Origin: an uncultured Pseudomonadales bacterium
Lineage (GTDB): Bacteria; Pseudomonadota; Gammaproteobacteria; Pseudomonadales; Porticoccaceae
Reading direction: 5' to 3'
Assembly (NCBI GenBank): GCA_943787675.1
Contig: CALSNK010000001.1
Coordinates: forward strand, 88,001-152,000
Length of the DNA stretch: 64,000 bases
Shown: piece by piece, positions 48,735-58,177 of the stretch
Position numbering within the stretch: position 1 is the stretch's first letter
Layout: every line of letters begins with the position of its first letter
Notes under the pieces: generated by a model
Told to the model about the DNA's origin: nothing
The model's database searches: none
What the model saw: the letters and a program-made list of their open reading frames with translations, nothing else
Position numbers and translations under genes: made by a program

Positions 48735-51332
48735 TTAATTCGCTACTATATTAACCAGTCGGCCCGGCACCACAATAATTTTACGAACGGTGACGCCTTC
48801 GGTGAAACGCTGCACATTGCTATCTTCAACAGCCAGTTTTTCAATTTCGTCCTTGGGGGTCTCGGCGGCCACCTGAATCTTGCCACGTACCTTACCATTG
48901 ACCTGAATCACCAGTTCAATAGAACTGCGTACGAGCGCTGACTCATCTAGGACGGGCCAGGAAGCATCGGCTATAGAGCCTTCATTACCCATGGTGTTCC
49001 ATAGGCTGTGACAGATATGTGGTGCAATAGGGGACAGCAGTAAAATGGCGCTGACCAAGGCTTCATGACGAACGGCAACACTTTGGCCGTCGTTATCGGT
49101 TAGCTTGGCAACTTCGTTAAGCAGTTCCATAACAGCAGCAATGGCGGTGTTAAAGGTGTTGCGGCGGCCATAGTCGTCATTAACTTTGTTGATGGTTTCA
49201 TGGGTCTTGCGACGCAAATCTTGCTGGGCATCGTTGAGTTTGGTTTTATTTAATGGCGCGCTATCACCCAGTGCCAGATGGTTATGCACCATATTCCAAA
49301 GTTTGCGCAGGAATCGATGGGCGCCAGATACACCGTCATCGTTCCATTCCAATGTCTGCTCCGGGGGCGCTGCAAACATGGTGAACAGGCGCACGGTATC
49401 GGCGCCATGTTTATCAATGGCAGTCTGTGGGTCGACACCATTATTTTTGGATTTCGACATTTTGGTGATGCCGCCGCTGTGGACCAGATCCCCCGTAGCG
49501 GTTTCAACGGCACTAAGGGTGCGGCCTTTTTCATCGCTCTCAACGGTAACAGCCAAGGGCGACAGCCATTCTTTGCGACCGGCGTTGTCTTTGTAAAAGG
49601 ACTCGGCTAACACCATGCCCTGACAGAGCAGGCTCTTAAACGGTTCGCTGCTGCTGACTAGGCCTTCGTCACGCAGTAGTTTGTGGTAAAAACGGGCGTA
49701 CAGCAGGTGCAATATTGCGTGCTCAATGCCGCCCACATATTGATCTACCGGCAGCCAGTAATTGGCGCGTTCTGGGTCGAGCATGGCACTGTCTAAATCG
49801 GAGCAGGTAAAGCGTGCGTGATACCAAGACGATTCCATAAAGGTATCAAAGGTATCGGTCTCGCGCTCAACGGCTACACCATCTATCTCGGCTTTTCGCC
49901 ATTCGAGGTCAGCTTTGATCGGCGATTGAATGCCATCCATCTCGACATCGGTTGGCAATACAACGGGCAGGCGATCGAGGGGGACTGGAATTTCACCGCC
50001 CTCGGCCAAATTGTACATTGGGATTGGTGAACCCCAGTAGCGCTGGCGACTAACGCCCCAGTCACGCAAACGATAATTGGTGGTGATAGAGCCGTGATCA
50101 CAGGCTTCGAGGGCGGCGGCAATGGCATCAAAACCGGCGGCGAAATCTAGACCGTCGTACTTGCCGGAATTAACTAGCAGGCCTTTGTTAACAAAGGCTT
50201 CGTTTTCGATATCACAGTCTTCGTCGTTAGCGGGCGTGATGACCTGCTTAATTCCCAGGCTATATTTTTTGGCAAATTCATAGTCGCGTTGATCATGGGC
50301 GGGTACTGCCATTACGGCCCCGGAACCATAGTCCATCAATACATAGTTGCCGACCCAAACAGGAATAGTCTCACCCGTTAGTGGATGCAGGGCTCTAATG
50401 CCTGTGTCCATGCCGCGCTTTTCCATGGTGGCCATTTCTGCTTCAGATACCTGCTGGGTTTGGCACTCATTGATAAAGGCTGCGAGCTGTGGATTATTCT
50501 TGGCAACTTCAGTGGCTATTGGGTGGGCGGTGGCTAAGGTCGCGTAGGTCACGCCCATCAATGTATCTGGTCTGGTGGTGTAGACATCAAAGCTGGCATG
50601 TTCGCCAACAGATGCAGACAGGTCAAAGGTCATATTGACGCCGCGACTCTTGCCAATCCAGTTGCGCTGCATGGTTTTGACCTGCTCAGGCCAGTGCTCC
50701 AAATCATCCAAATCGTCTAATAGCTGCTCTGCATAATCGGTAATACGAATAAACCACTGAGGGATTTCCTTGCGCTCTACTGGGCTATCGCAGCGCCAGC
50801 AACAGCCATCGATGACCTGCTCATTGGCCAGTACCGTAGCGTCATTGGGACACCAGTTAACCGCGCTGGTCTTTTTGTAGACCATGCCTTTTTCGTAGAG
50901 CTTGGTGAAAAACCACTGTTCCCACTTGTAGTAGTTGGGCTTGCAGGTGGCGAGTTCACGTGACCAGTCGATACCAAACCCCAGGGATTTTAGCTGCCCC
51001 TTCATGTAGGCGATATTTTCCTCGGTCCATTTGGCTGGCGCGGTCTTGTTTTGAATGGCGGCATTCTCTGCCGGCAATCCAAAGGCGTCCCAACCCATAG
51101 GATGCAGGACATTCTTGCCTTGCATGCGCTGGTAGCGGGCGATTACATCGGTAATGGTGTAGTTGCGCACATGGCCCATATGCAGCTTGCCGCTGGGATA
51201 GGGGAACATGGCCAGGCAATAGAATTTTTCTTTGCTGGGGTCTTCGGTCACTTCGAACGTTTTATTATCAGTCCAATATTTTTGGGCTGCGCGCTCTAAC
51301 TCGGCGGGATTAAAGGGGTGTTCGATAGTCAT
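48735..51332 (-). CDS. leuS: Leucyl-tRNA synthetase
   Basis: LeuRS charges tRNA-Leu and edits mischarged tRNA. The 865-residue class I enzyme has the HIGH-type [15 protein letters not shown] (about residues 44-58), the CP1 editing domain with [12 protein letters not shown], a zinc-type insert around [25 protein letters not shown] for the KMSKS loop, and the C-terminal VNGKVRGKI. It lies 14 bp upstream of lptE. Confidence 0.98.
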   Translation of the reverse strand: MTIEHPFNPAELERAAQKYWTDNKTFEVTEDPSKEKFYCLAMFPYPSGKLHMGHVRNYTITDVIARYQRMQGKNVLHPMGWDAFGLPAENAAIQNKTAPAKWTEENIAYMKGQLKSLGFGIDWSRELATCKPNYYKWEQWFFTKLYEKGMVYKKTSAVNWCPNDATVLANEQVIDGCCWRCDSPVERKEIPQWFIRITDYAEQLLDDLDDLEHWPEQVKTMQRNWIGKSRGVNMTFDLSASVGEHASFDVYTTRPDTLMGVTYATLATAHPIATEVAKNNPQLAAFINECQTQQVSEAEMATMEKRGMDTGIRALHPLTGETIPVWVGNYVLMDYGSGAVMAVPAHDQRDYEFAKKYSLGIKQVITPANDEDCDIENEAFVNKGLLVNSGKYDGLDFAAGFDAIAAALEACDHGSITTNYRLRDWGVSRQRYWGSPIPMYNLAEGGEIPVPLDRLPVVLPTDVEMDGIQSPIKADLEWRKAEIDGVAVERETDTFDTFMESSWYHARFTCSDLDSAMLDPERANYWLPVDQYVGGIEHAILHLLYARFYHKLLRDEGLVSSSEPFKSLLCQGMVLAESFYKDNAGRKEWLSPLAVTVESDEKGRTLSAVETATGDLVHSGGITKMSKSKNNGVDPQTAIDKHGADTVRLFTMFAAPPEQTLEWNDDGVSGAHRFLRKLWNMVHNHLALGDSAPLNKTKLNDAQQDLRRKTHETINKVNDDYGRRNTFNTAIAAVMELLNEVAKLTDNDGQSVAVRHEALVSAILLLSPIAPHICHSLWNTMGNEGSIADASWPVLDESALVRSSIELVIQVNGKVRGKIQVAAETPKDEIEKLAVEDSNVQRFTEGVTVRKIIVVPGRLVNIVAN

Positions 51333-51383
51333 GAAGATTCACTGCTTATTGATTTAAAAATAGGCGTGAATTATAGGGGAATA

Positions 51384-51415
51384 GAGACCCATCTAACAGT
51401 GTGCAGATGGGTCTC
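51384..51415. terminator. Hairpin between the peroxiredoxin gene and leuS
   Basis: GAGACCCATCT and AGATGGGTCTC are perfect 11-bp complements around a 10-nt loop. Lying just after the peroxiredoxin stop on the minus strand, it would end that transcript, but only a mixed TATTCCCC tract follows. It separates the lnt run from leuS-lptE-holA. Confidence 0.55.
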
Positions 51416-51440
51416 GCCTGAGATAATTGGCTACAGAGAG

Positions 51441-51971
51441 TTAGCTCGCCTGTCTGGCAGGTATGCCCAAGTCTTCAAGCTTGGCCGCCATATCTTCGGC
51501 AGAGGTTGCGGCATTAATTTCCCGGTCTATAAATAAGATTTTTCCGTCTTTGCCAATGTAAAACGTGTGGCGGTAGGGCAGGCCGTAAAAGGCCAGTACA
51601 TCATAGGCCTCGGCGACAGTTTTGGACGGGTCGCTGAGGAGTGGGAAGTCGGCTTCGGTCTCGGCAGCAAATTCCTGATTCTTCTCTAGCTCGTCGACGC
51701 TAGCCATAAAATAGGTAACATCCAGACGCTTTAAAAGATGGCCATTTTGGGCCAGAGATTTACATTCGATGGTGCAGCCGCCGGTAAAGGCTTTTGGGTA
51801 CCAGGCAATAACAATGGCCTGCTTGCCGTGAAACTGCTCCAGGGTATAGGTATTGCCGTCAGTGCCCTCGAGTGAAAATGCGGGGGCCTGGTCGCCGACT
51901 TCTAGGGCTGCGGCGGAAAAAGATAGGGATGCCATTATTGTCAGTAGTATCAATCGAAGTTTGGTTTTCAT
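51441..51971 (-). CDS. Exported peroxiredoxin (Bcp/PrxQ-like)
   Basis: A 176-residue thiol peroxidase that should reduce peroxides outside the cytoplasm. The N-terminus MKTKLRLILLTIMASLSFSA is a signal peptide. The AhpC/TSA fold shows VGDQAPAFSLEGTDG and YPKAFTGGCTIECKSL. The first Cys is in the peroxidatic position (PxxxTxxC pattern), and a second Cys four residues later (CTIEC) could resolve it, as in PrxQ. Later motifs LPYRHTFYIGKDGKI fit. It lies 11 bp after lnt, with GAGG before its ATG, so it is probably the last gene of that operon. Confidence 0.88.
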   Translation of the reverse strand: MKTKLRLILLTIMASLSFSAAALEVGDQAPAFSLEGTDGNTYTLEQFHGKQAIVIAWYPKAFTGGCTIECKSLAQNGHLLKRLDVTYFMASVDELEKNQEFAAETEADFPLLSDPSKTVAEAYDVLAFYGLPYRHTFYIGKDGKILFIDREINAATSAEDMAAKLEDLGIPARQAS

Positions 51972-51982
51972 TGTTCGCCTCT

Positions 51983-53590
51983 TTATTTAGTTTTTGTTCT
52001 TTTTAGCGCGCTATTTAGCAGTCTTTGTTTCATTAAAAGCCCAATACAGCTTAGCAGGGCCAGTATTACCGTCGGCCATGAGCCGAAACGGGAGAATACT
52101 GTGCGGCCATTGCGGGGCTCAACAGTGCCTACCAGCTCACCTTGAGTATATTGCTCGAGGCGCTGATAAATTTCACCGCGATGATTCACCAATGCTGAAA
52201 TACCGTTATTGGTGCCACGAATCATTGGTTTGGCATTTTCTAGGGCACGCATCTGCGCCATTTGCATATGTTGCTGAGGACCCAGTGATTTGCCAAACCA
52301 GGTATCATTGCTCACGGTGAGCAGTATTGATGCACTACGACTATAACGGGCAACCAGATCCGGATAGACCACTTCGTAGCATATTGCGGTGGAGACTTTT
52401 TCTCCCTGCACGGTAAAAGGCGCCTGATTGTCGGCACCTAAAGAAAAGGCCGACATGGGAAGATTAAAGAAGCCGATCAGGCCGCGGAGCATCGATTCCA
52501 ATGGCACATATTCACCAAAGGGCACCAGTCGCGTTTTGTTGTATTGCCTCTCGCCCTCGACATTGCCCAGTGCAATCATCGAGTTATGGTATTTCTTTTC
52601 CGCTCTGTTATAGGTTGGAATGCCAGTTAACAAGGTGGTTTTGCCCGCTTCTGCCTGTGTCTGTATCGAGTTTAAAAACTCGCGAGCTCTGTGAGGTAGG
52701 GCCGGAACAGCCGCTTCGGGCCAGATCATAAGGTCGGTACCCCAATGAGCGGCACTCTGTTCTTCGAGTTGACTCAGTATGGTTGTCAGGCTAGTTGCGG
52801 CCCACTTTTTATGTTGATCGATATTAGGTTGTACCAGTACGACAGACAGCTGTTGCCCGCTGGGCTGAGTCCAGTCTTTGTGTTGCAACAAATAACCTGA
52901 GGCTGCGAATATCAAGACAGCTGCCGCGGCCGCAGATACCGCACGTTGGCCTATTTTTCCTTGGATAAGCTGCACCAGCAGCGTGGCACTGAGTGCACAG
53001 ATAAAGCTTAGCCAGAGTACGCCACCAATGGGTGCCCAGCCATTAAGCCAGGTATGGGTGTGGGCATAACCGGCAAATAACCAGGGGAATCCGGTTAAAG
53101 CCCAGATTCGCACCCATTCGCTTAACACCCATATTGCAGGGAGGCCGATGACCCAAGCTGCGGGGGTTTGCGGTATTAACGCGCTGAGCATAAAGGGTGC
53201 GGCAAAAAATAGCGCTAAAAAAAGGCAGAACAGCGCTGTGGCTAATAGAGCCAGAGGTGCTGGGACAAAGCCATGTTCATGAATACTGACGTAAACCCAG
53301 CTAGCGCCGGCAAAAAACAGTCCAAACCCATAGACGCTGGCTTTTGCCATGGCCTGGGTAATCGATTGATGCTGTAGTTGCCAGAATAGTACGGCGATGC
53401 TTAGGGTGGCGATTGGCCAGAGAGAAAAGGGCGCGAGGGCGAGAGGGAATAGTGCACCAGCCACAAAGAGCGAGAGAAAATTCTGCCCTCGGCTTAACTG
53501 TTTAGCTAAGAGCCATTTAGTGAAGAGCTCTTTTGTTAAGAACTCCTTTGTTAAGAATTGTTTTATCAAGGGCTGTTTTGTCTTAGCCAC
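51983..53590 (-). CDS. lnt: Apolipoprotein N-acyltransferase
   Basis: Lnt adds the third acyl chain to lipoproteins in the inner membrane. The 535-residue product has about eight hydrophobic segments and a C-terminal nitrilase-like domain with the catalytic Glu in MIWPEAAVPALP (near 292), Lys in YNKTRLVPFGEYVP (near 352) and Cys in TAICYEVVYPD (near 403). It starts at GTG (complement of 53588-53590), the first start after an in-frame stop, without a clear ribosome-binding site. The first 34 residues are unusual: Lys at 5, 10, 15, 20, 25 and 30. It lies 15 bp after corC. Confidence 0.95.
   Translation of the reverse strand: MAKTKQPLIKQFLTKEFLTKELFTKWLLAKQLSRGQNFLSLFVAGALFPLALAPFSLWPIATLSIAVLFWQLQHQSITQAMAKASVYGFGLFFAGASWVYVSIHEHGFVPAPLALLATALFCLFLALFFAAPFMLSALIPQTPAAWVIGLPAIWVLSEWVRIWALTGFPWLFAGYAHTHTWLNGWAPIGGVLWLSFICALSATLLVQLIQGKIGQRAVSAAAAAVLIFAASGYLLQHKDWTQPSGQQLSVVLVQPNIDQHKKWAATSLTTILSQLEEQSAAHWGTDLMIWPEAAVPALPHRAREFLNSIQTQAEAGKTTLLTGIPTYNRAEKKYHNSMIALGNVEGERQYNKTRLVPFGEYVPLESMLRGLIGFFNLPMSAFSLGADNQAPFTVQGEKVSTAICYEVVYPDLVARYSRSASILLTVSNDTWFGKSLGPQQHMQMAQMRALENAKPMIRGTNNGISALVNHRGEIYQRLEQYTQGELVGTVEPRNGRTVFSRFGSWPTVILALLSCIGLLMKQRLLNSALKRTKTK
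53489..53578. repeat. 15-bp periodic repeat in the 5' end of lnt
   Basis: Six degenerate 15-bp units code for pentapeptides KQPLI, KQFLT, KEFLT, KELFT, KWLLA and KQLSR. The central DNA units (for example TTTGTTAAGAACTCC and TTTGTTAAGAATTG on the plus strand) are the most alike. The pattern suggests recent slippage-type duplication within the gene start. Confidence 0.75.
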
Positions 53591-53605
53591 TTTATATCAG
53601 CCACT

Positions 53606-54442
53606 TCATACAGGGTTTTTAGTGACTTCTAAAAGGGTGATCTTGCGGTTGTCGCCAGCAATCACTTTAAAGTCAAAATTTTCAATGCTGGTGATTTCAC
53701 CAATGTCTGGCAATCGGCCAAAGGCATGAACTACCAGTCCGCCAACCGTGTCGAACTCGTCATCGGCTAAGCCAACATCAAAGAACTCATTGAAACTACT
53801 GATTTCGGTGATGGCTTCTACCTGAAATTGATTGTCGCTGGTGGCGCGAATTTGTTCTGGTTCGTGCTCGTCGGTTTCATCTTCGATTTCCCCGACGATT
53901 TCTTCCAAGATATCTTCAATGGTGAGTAGCCCGGAAACGCCGCCGTATTCATCCACCACAATGGCCATATGGTAGCGATGCTCACGAAATTCCTGAAGCA
54001 AGATATTCAGACGCTTGCTCTCGGGAATAATGGTGGCGGGGCGCAGTAGGCTTTTAAGGTTAAATGACTCTGCACCAGACAGCAGAAGGGGCAGTAGCTC
54101 TTTGGCCAGCAGAATACCCAATACATCATCGGAGGATTCGCCAACCACGGGAAAGCGGGAGTGCTGAGACTCAATAACTAGGTCCAGAATCTGCTCAAGC
54201 GTAAAGTCGTCTTCGATCACTCGCATCCGTGATCTTGGAATCATAATTTCCCGGGCTTGAAGGTCAGCCACTTTCAGGGCGCCTTCCATTATTTGCAGCA
54301 CACTTGAATCGATAATCGATTCGTTTTCGGCGCTGCGCAACATATCCGCGACTTCATCACTGCTGGTCGGGTTGGATGAAAACGCCCGCCCTATTTTCTT
54401 TAACAATGAGGGCTCGGAGCTGTTATTTGATTCTTCGTTCAT
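53606..54442 (-). CDS. corC: CorC/YbeX-type CBS-domain protein
   Basis: A 278-residue cytosolic protein with two CBS domains (IMIPRSRMRVIEDDFTLEQI, near residue 66, and LRPATIIPESKRLNILLQ, near 131), then DEYGGVSGLLTIEDILEEIV and a C-terminal CorC_HlyC domain with TVGGLVVHAFGRLPDIGE. Linked to Mg2+/Co2+ efflux in Salmonella, and in this cluster probably to envelope or ribosome maintenance. It has no membrane domain. It lies between ybeY (38 bp) and lnt (15 bp), as in E. coli ybeX. Confidence 0.94.
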   Translation of the reverse strand: MNEESNNSSEPSLLKKIGRAFSSNPTSSDEVADMLRSAENESIIDSSVLQIMEGALKVADLQAREIMIPRSRMRVIEDDFTLEQILDLVIESQHSRFPVVGESSDDVLGILLAKELLPLLLSGAESFNLKSLLRPATIIPESKRLNILLQEFREHRYHMAIVVDEYGGVSGLLTIEDILEEIVGEIEDETDEHEPEQIRATSDNQFQVEAITEISSFNEFFDVGLADDEFDTVGGLVVHAFGRLPDIGEITSIENFDFKVIAGDNRKITLLEVTKNPV

Positions 54443-54480
54443 GGGTTTCTCTATCAGACTCTTGTTATTATAGTTGCTGT

Positions 54481-54954
54481 CTAGACCAGTGGGTCTAATG
54501 TGTTTTCTGTATAGGGCGCGGGAAAACCCAGGCCCATTATAATATCGGTTTCCAGTGCTTCCATGACCTCGGCATCATTATCGCCGACATGATCATAACC
54601 CAGCAGATGCAATACGCCATGCACGGTCATATGGGCCCAATGGGCCTCTGCGGTTTTATTTTGTTGCTGAGCTTCTCGCACGACGACGGGGGCACAGATA
54701 ACCAGATCGCCAAGCATCGGCAAAGGTTCTGGGACAACGGCATCGAAAGGGAATGAGAGTACATTGGTGGGGCCAGATTTACCGCGATACTGCTGATTGA
54801 GCGTCGCGCTTTCCTGTTCATCGACTAGTCGCACACTGAGTTCTGCGGCGTCTCGCTCGTTGCGGACCGCGGCACTAACCCAGCGCTGCATACTGTCTTC
54901 GTCAGGGGCATCCTCCGACGAGCAGGCTACCTGAATATCAATCGAAATATTCAT
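54481..54954 (-). CDS. ybeY: Endoribonuclease YbeY
   Basis: YbeY is a zinc-dependent RNase for 16S rRNA 3'-end maturation and ribosome quality control. I start at the internal ATG (complement of 54952-54954, MNISIDIQVACSSED), giving 157 residues; the frame is open to 55002, but those codons overlap phoH. The metal motif HGVLHLLGYDHVGD is intact, preceded by NVLSFPFD. It sits 10 bp after phoH; phoH-ybeY-corC is a conserved trio. Confidence 0.95.
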   Translation of the reverse strand: MNISIDIQVACSSEDAPDEDSMQRWVSAAVRNERDAAELSVRLVDEQESATLNQQYRGKSGPTNVLSFPFDAVVPEPLPMLGDLVICAPVVVREAQQQNKTAEAHWAHMTVHGVLHLLGYDHVGDNDAEVMEALETDIIMGLGFPAPYTENTLDPLV

Positions 54955-54964
54955 GGGTCTTTCG

Positions 54965-56011
54965 TTAGTTCTCGTTTTCAAAGGCATCGTAGGCGTCAAC
55001 AATGCTTTGGACTATGGGGTGACGAACAACGTCGCGAGAATCGAAGTGGGTAAAGCTAATTTCTTCCACATCTTTTAATACTTCACAGGCATGCACCAAA
55101 CCTGAGCTAACGCCGCGGGGTAAATCGATTTGCGACATGTCGCCGGTGATTACTGCGGTGGAGCCAAAGCCAATGCGGGTGAGAAACATTTTCATCTGCT
55201 CACGGGTCGTGTTCTGGCTTTCGTCGAGAATAATGTAGGCATTGCTGAGGGTGCGACCACGCATATAGGCCAGCGGTGCAATTTCAATAACATTGCGCTC
55301 CTGAAACTTGGCCACGGTTTCAAAGCCAAGCATTTCGTGGAGAGCGTCATAGAGGGGTCTTAAGTAAGGATCTACCTTTTGCGCCAGATCTCCGGGCAAA
55401 AAGCCCAGGCGCTCGCCCGCTTCAACCGCGGGGCGTACCAACAGAATGCGTTGCACCTCATCGCGCAGCAGTGCTTCAACAGCACAGGCTACGGCCAGAT
55501 AAGTTTTACCGGTGCCGGCAGGGCCGACACCAAAGTTAATATCATGGGTTTGAATGGCGCGCACATAGCGCTGCTGATTCAGTCCTCTGGGTTTGATATT
55601 GCCTTTTTTGGTGCGTATTACCGAAAAGCTATCAATGTTGTCGGCAGGTTGCGCATTGCTGGCAGATTGGGTCATAGGCTTCTCTCTCTCGCATTGTCGA
55701 AGGTGAAGGTGTACTTCTTCAGGGGAGAGCTCGGTTGAATGGGCCGTCTCCTGATATAGGTTATAAATAACATCAGCTGCGCTCTCGGACGCTTTGTCGT
55801 CGCCGTACACCGCAAAGAAATTATCTCGCGAGCGAATTTCAACGTTCAAACGTTGTTCGATTAGGCGCAGATTTTCATCAAATTGACCGCAGAGTAAGGC
55901 GAGACGACGAGCATCATTAGGCTCGAGAGTGATGCTGTAGGCTGATGGTTGTGTATCCAATCGTTTCAATGGGTGGTTTAGAGCCTTTCCATAAGAAGAT
56001 ATTGTTAGCAT
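54965..56011 (-). CDS. PhoH-like ATPase (YbeZ)
   Basis: A 348-residue P-loop ATPase of the PhoH family, reported to interact with YbeY. The Walker A motif is GPAGTGKTYLA (near residue 163), Walker B is AYIILDESQNTT, and TGDMSQIDLPRGVSSGL follows. The N-terminal LEPNDARRLALLCGQFDENL is a family signature. About 22 residues before it are poorly conserved, so the start could be downstream. The gene begins about 120 bp after miaB and may have its own promoter there, though I found no good boxes. Confidence 0.95.
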   Translation of the reverse strand: MLTISSYGKALNHPLKRLDTQPSAYSITLEPNDARRLALLCGQFDENLRLIEQRLNVEIRSRDNFFAVYGDDKASESAADVIYNLYQETAHSTELSPEEVHLHLRQCEREKPMTQSASNAQPADNIDSFSVIRTKKGNIKPRGLNQQRYVRAIQTHDINFGVGPAGTGKTYLAVACAVEALLRDEVQRILLVRPAVEAGERLGFLPGDLAQKVDPYLRPLYDALHEMLGFETVAKFQERNVIEIAPLAYMRGRTLSNAYIILDESQNTTREQMKMFLTRIGFGSTAVITGDMSQIDLPRGVSSGLVHACEVLKDVEEISFTHFDSRDVVRHPIVQSIVDAYDAFENEN

Positions 56012-56083
56012 AGCGCGAACTATAGGGCAGGGTAAGCTTTTTTATCAGGCTATTATCACAAAAAGCAGCATAAAAAATAAATG

Positions 56084-56119
56084 CTTAAGCGCTTAAGTTC
56101 TAAGCGGCTTCTAAGCAGC
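56084..56119. repeat. Palindrome and 11-bp tandem repeat between miaB and phoH
   Basis: CTTAAGCGCTTAAG is a perfect 14-bp palindrome at 56084-56097. It is followed by TTCTAAGCGGC and TTCTAAGCAGC, an 11-bp tandem duplication with one mismatch. They sit in the 120-bp gap between two minus-strand genes. Confidence 0.7.
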
Positions 56120-56134
56120 TTCTATGTAATAGGG

Positions 56135-57493
56135 CTAAGCAGAGACGGCCGTATCAATCACCAAATCACCGCGCAGAGAGTTAGGCAGCGCCTGGGTAAT
56201 ATCCGCCTGGGCAAACTGACCGATTAAGCTGTGGTCATCACAGCTGAAATTCACTACCCGATTGTTTTCGGTGCGACCCTGCAACTGGCCTGGGTCTTTC
56301 TTTGAAATGCCGGTCACCAGCAATGTTGCTCTGGTGCCTACCATGCGCCGGCTAATCTCGGCAGCGTTTTGAATAATACGGTCTTGGAGTATTTTTAGGC
56401 GCTGTTTTTTGACTTCTTCACTGGTGTTATCGGCGAGGTCTGCGGCGGGGGTGCCGGGGCGAGCGCTGTAGATAAAGCTAAAGGATGTGTCGAAGCCAAT
56501 CTGTTCAATCAGTTTCATGGTCGCGGCAAAGTCATCTTCGGTTTCGCCGGGAAAGCCAATAATAAAGTCCGAAGATATACTGATATCTGGACGTACCTCA
56601 CGCAGGCGGCGAATTTTAGACTTGTACTCAATCGCGGTATGGCCACGTTTCATGGCCATCAGTATGCGGTCGGAGCCGCTCTGTACAGGGAGGTGCAGAT
56701 GGCTGACCAGCTCTGGCACACGAGCATAGGTATCAATCAGCGCATCAGAGAACTCTACCGGGTGCGAGGTGGTGTAGCGAATGCGTTCTATGCCTTCAAT
56801 ATCTGCCACATAGGGCAGTAATTCGGCAAAGTCACAGATTGAACCATCCGGCATGTCGCCACGAAAGGCATTTACGTTTTGGCCCAGTAAATTAACTTCG
56901 CGTACGCCCTGTGCGGCTAATGCGGCAACTTCGGCTAATACATCGGCCATGGGACGGCTAACTTCTTCGCCTCTGGTGTAGGGAACAACGCAAAAAGTAC
57001 AGTATTTGGAGCAGCCTTCCATAATGGAGACAAAGGCACTCACGCCATTGGCTTCTGGAGTGGGCAGGCGATCAAATTTTTCTATCTCGGGAAAACTGAT
57101 GTCGACTACAACTGTCCCGTCAGTTTTGCGGGTCTCCATCATCTCTGGCAGGCGATGCAAGGTTTGGGGGCCGAAAATAACATCGACAAAGGGCGCACGT
57201 TTGGCGATGGCCGCTCCTTCCTGGCTAGCGACACAGCCGCCAACACCAATAATCAGGTCTGGATTGTGGTCTTTAAGACGTTTCCAGCGACCCAGCTGAT
57301 GAAAGACTTTTTCTTGGGCTTTTTCACGAATTGAACAGGTGTTGAGTAGAATAACATCGGCATCTTCGGCGCTATCGGTCGGCACCATCTGGTGGCTCTC
57401 GCCGAGCAGATCTTGCATGCGCGCAGAGTCGTACTCATTCATCTGGCAGCCATGAGTCACGATGTGAAGCTTTTTAACCGGTTTTACTGTCAT
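56135..57493 (-). CDS. miaB: tRNA-2-methylthio-N6-dimethylallyladenosine synthase
   Basis: MiaB is a radical-SAM methylthiotransferase that adds the 2-methylthio group to i6A37 in tRNA. I start at ATG complementary to 57491-57493 ([20 protein letters not shown]), giving 452 residues; an in-frame ATG at 57532 overlaps the predicted -10 box. Cys16, Cys53 and GGC (near 87) hold one iron-sulfur cluster, and [16 protein letters not shown] (near 160) the radical-SAM cluster; a TRAM domain ends the protein. It is the first gene of the phoH-ybeY-corC-lnt run. Confidence 0.96.
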   Translation of the reverse strand: MTVKPVKKLHIVTHGCQMNEYDSARMQDLLGESHQMVPTDSAEDADVILLNTCSIREKAQEKVFHQLGRWKRLKDHNPDLIIGVGGCVASQEGAAIAKRAPFVDVIFGPQTLHRLPEMMETRKTDGTVVVDISFPEIEKFDRLPTPEANGVSAFVSIMEGCSKYCTFCVVPYTRGEEVSRPMADVLAEVAALAAQGVREVNLLGQNVNAFRGDMPDGSICDFAELLPYVADIEGIERIRYTTSHPVEFSDALIDTYARVPELVSHLHLPVQSGSDRILMAMKRGHTAIEYKSKIRRLREVRPDISISSDFIIGFPGETEDDFAATMKLIEQIGFDTSFSFIYSARPGTPAADLADNTSEEVKKQRLKILQDRIIQNAAEISRRMVGTRATLLVTGISKKDPGQLQGRTENNRVVNFSCDDHSLIGQFAQADITQALPNSLRGDLVIDTAVSA

Positions 57494-57530
57494 TTTTCTG
57501 GTTATTCTTTGATCAATTGCACGGGGCTGC

Positions 57531-57558
57531 ATTATAGCTGTGCCCCGCTAATGCGCAA
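57531..57558 (-). promoter_or_regulatory. Promoter of miaB
   Basis: On the minus strand TTGCGC (complement of 57553-57558), a 16-bp spacer and a perfect TATAAT (complement of 57531-57536) lie about 40 bp before the chosen miaB start. It lies in the divergent region with the DUF1820 gene. Confidence 0.7.
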
Positions 57559-57632
57559 CATTTAGCGATGTCATGGAATGTTCTTATGCTATTATTACGA
57601 CCTTCATTCTTAGCTGATTGTGCAGAGTATTC

Positions 57633-57971
57633 ATGGCAAGCGAACCCATTTACCGAATTACATTTTTTAATCAGGGGCAGGTGTACGAGATTTATGCTCG
57701 CCACGTGTTCCAGAGCGATCTGTGGGGCTTTATCGAGGTTGAGGAATTCATGTTTGGTGAGCGTTCACAGATGATTGTTGACCCCGCCGAAGAGAAGTTA
57801 AAAAATGAATTTTCCGAGGTCAAACGCAGCTTTATTCCAATGCAGTCGATTATTCGCATTGATGAAGTTGAGAAAGAGGGTACAGGTAAGATTTCTGACG
57901 CCCCCGTCGGTGGCAATGTCAGCGCTTTCCCCCTGTCCTCCATGATGGGTGGCAAGCCAGTAAAGGATTAA
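57633..57971 (+). CDS. DUF1820 family protein
   Basis: A 112-residue soluble protein (MASEPIYRITFFNQGQVYEI) starting at ATG 57633; an in-frame GTG 15 bp earlier is less likely. The core YARHVFQSDLWGFIEVEEF and the RSFIPMQSIIRIDEVEKEG segment match the DUF1820 proteins of gammaproteobacteria, whose role is unknown. The tail is Gly/Ser-rich and flexible. It is divergent from miaB and upstream of the type II secretion genes, though linkage to them is not proven. Confidence 0.85.
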   Translation: MASEPIYRITFFNQGQVYEIYARHVFQSDLWGFIEVEEFMFGERSQMIVDPAEEKLKNEFSEVKRSFIPMQSIIRIDEVEKEGTGKISDAPVGGNVSAFPLSSMMGGKPVKD

Positions 57972-57982
57972 TTATCCTTAAA

Positions 57983-58177
57983 TTGCATGTTTTCGAGCGC
58001 CGATTTTATAATCAATATGCAATTCTTATCGAAACAGTCCTTCTGTTATTACTTAACTTGTTTTTGTCGCTTATACTCTACCCGAAAGTGCATGGGTTTA
58101 CCCACTTGATGCCTGTGGTAGTCGAGCAATATAAATGGCGTCCCGCGGAAAATGTGGGGCCAAAAAGAGGTCGGTAA
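57983..58177 (+). CDS. Possible small membrane protein upstream of gspE
   Basis: A 64-residue open frame from TTG 57983 to a TAA whose last base is the A of the gspE ATG (TAATG), implying translational coupling if real. Residues about 13-33 (AILIETVLLLLLNLFLSLIL) form one strong hydrophobic helix after a short basic N-terminus; the tail is basic. It is not a recognisable GspC. Against it: TTG start, no clear ribosome-binding site, no recognised family. TATACT at 58072-58077 could instead be a -10 box for gspE. Confidence 0.35.
   Translation: MHVFERRFYNQYAILIETVLLLLLNLFLSLILYPKVHGFTHLMPVVVEQYKWRPAENVGPKRGR

Noticed and set aside
57494-57532. Earlier ATG for miaB.
   Set aside because: It overlaps the TATAAT of the predicted promoter, so the ATG would lie upstream of the transcript start.
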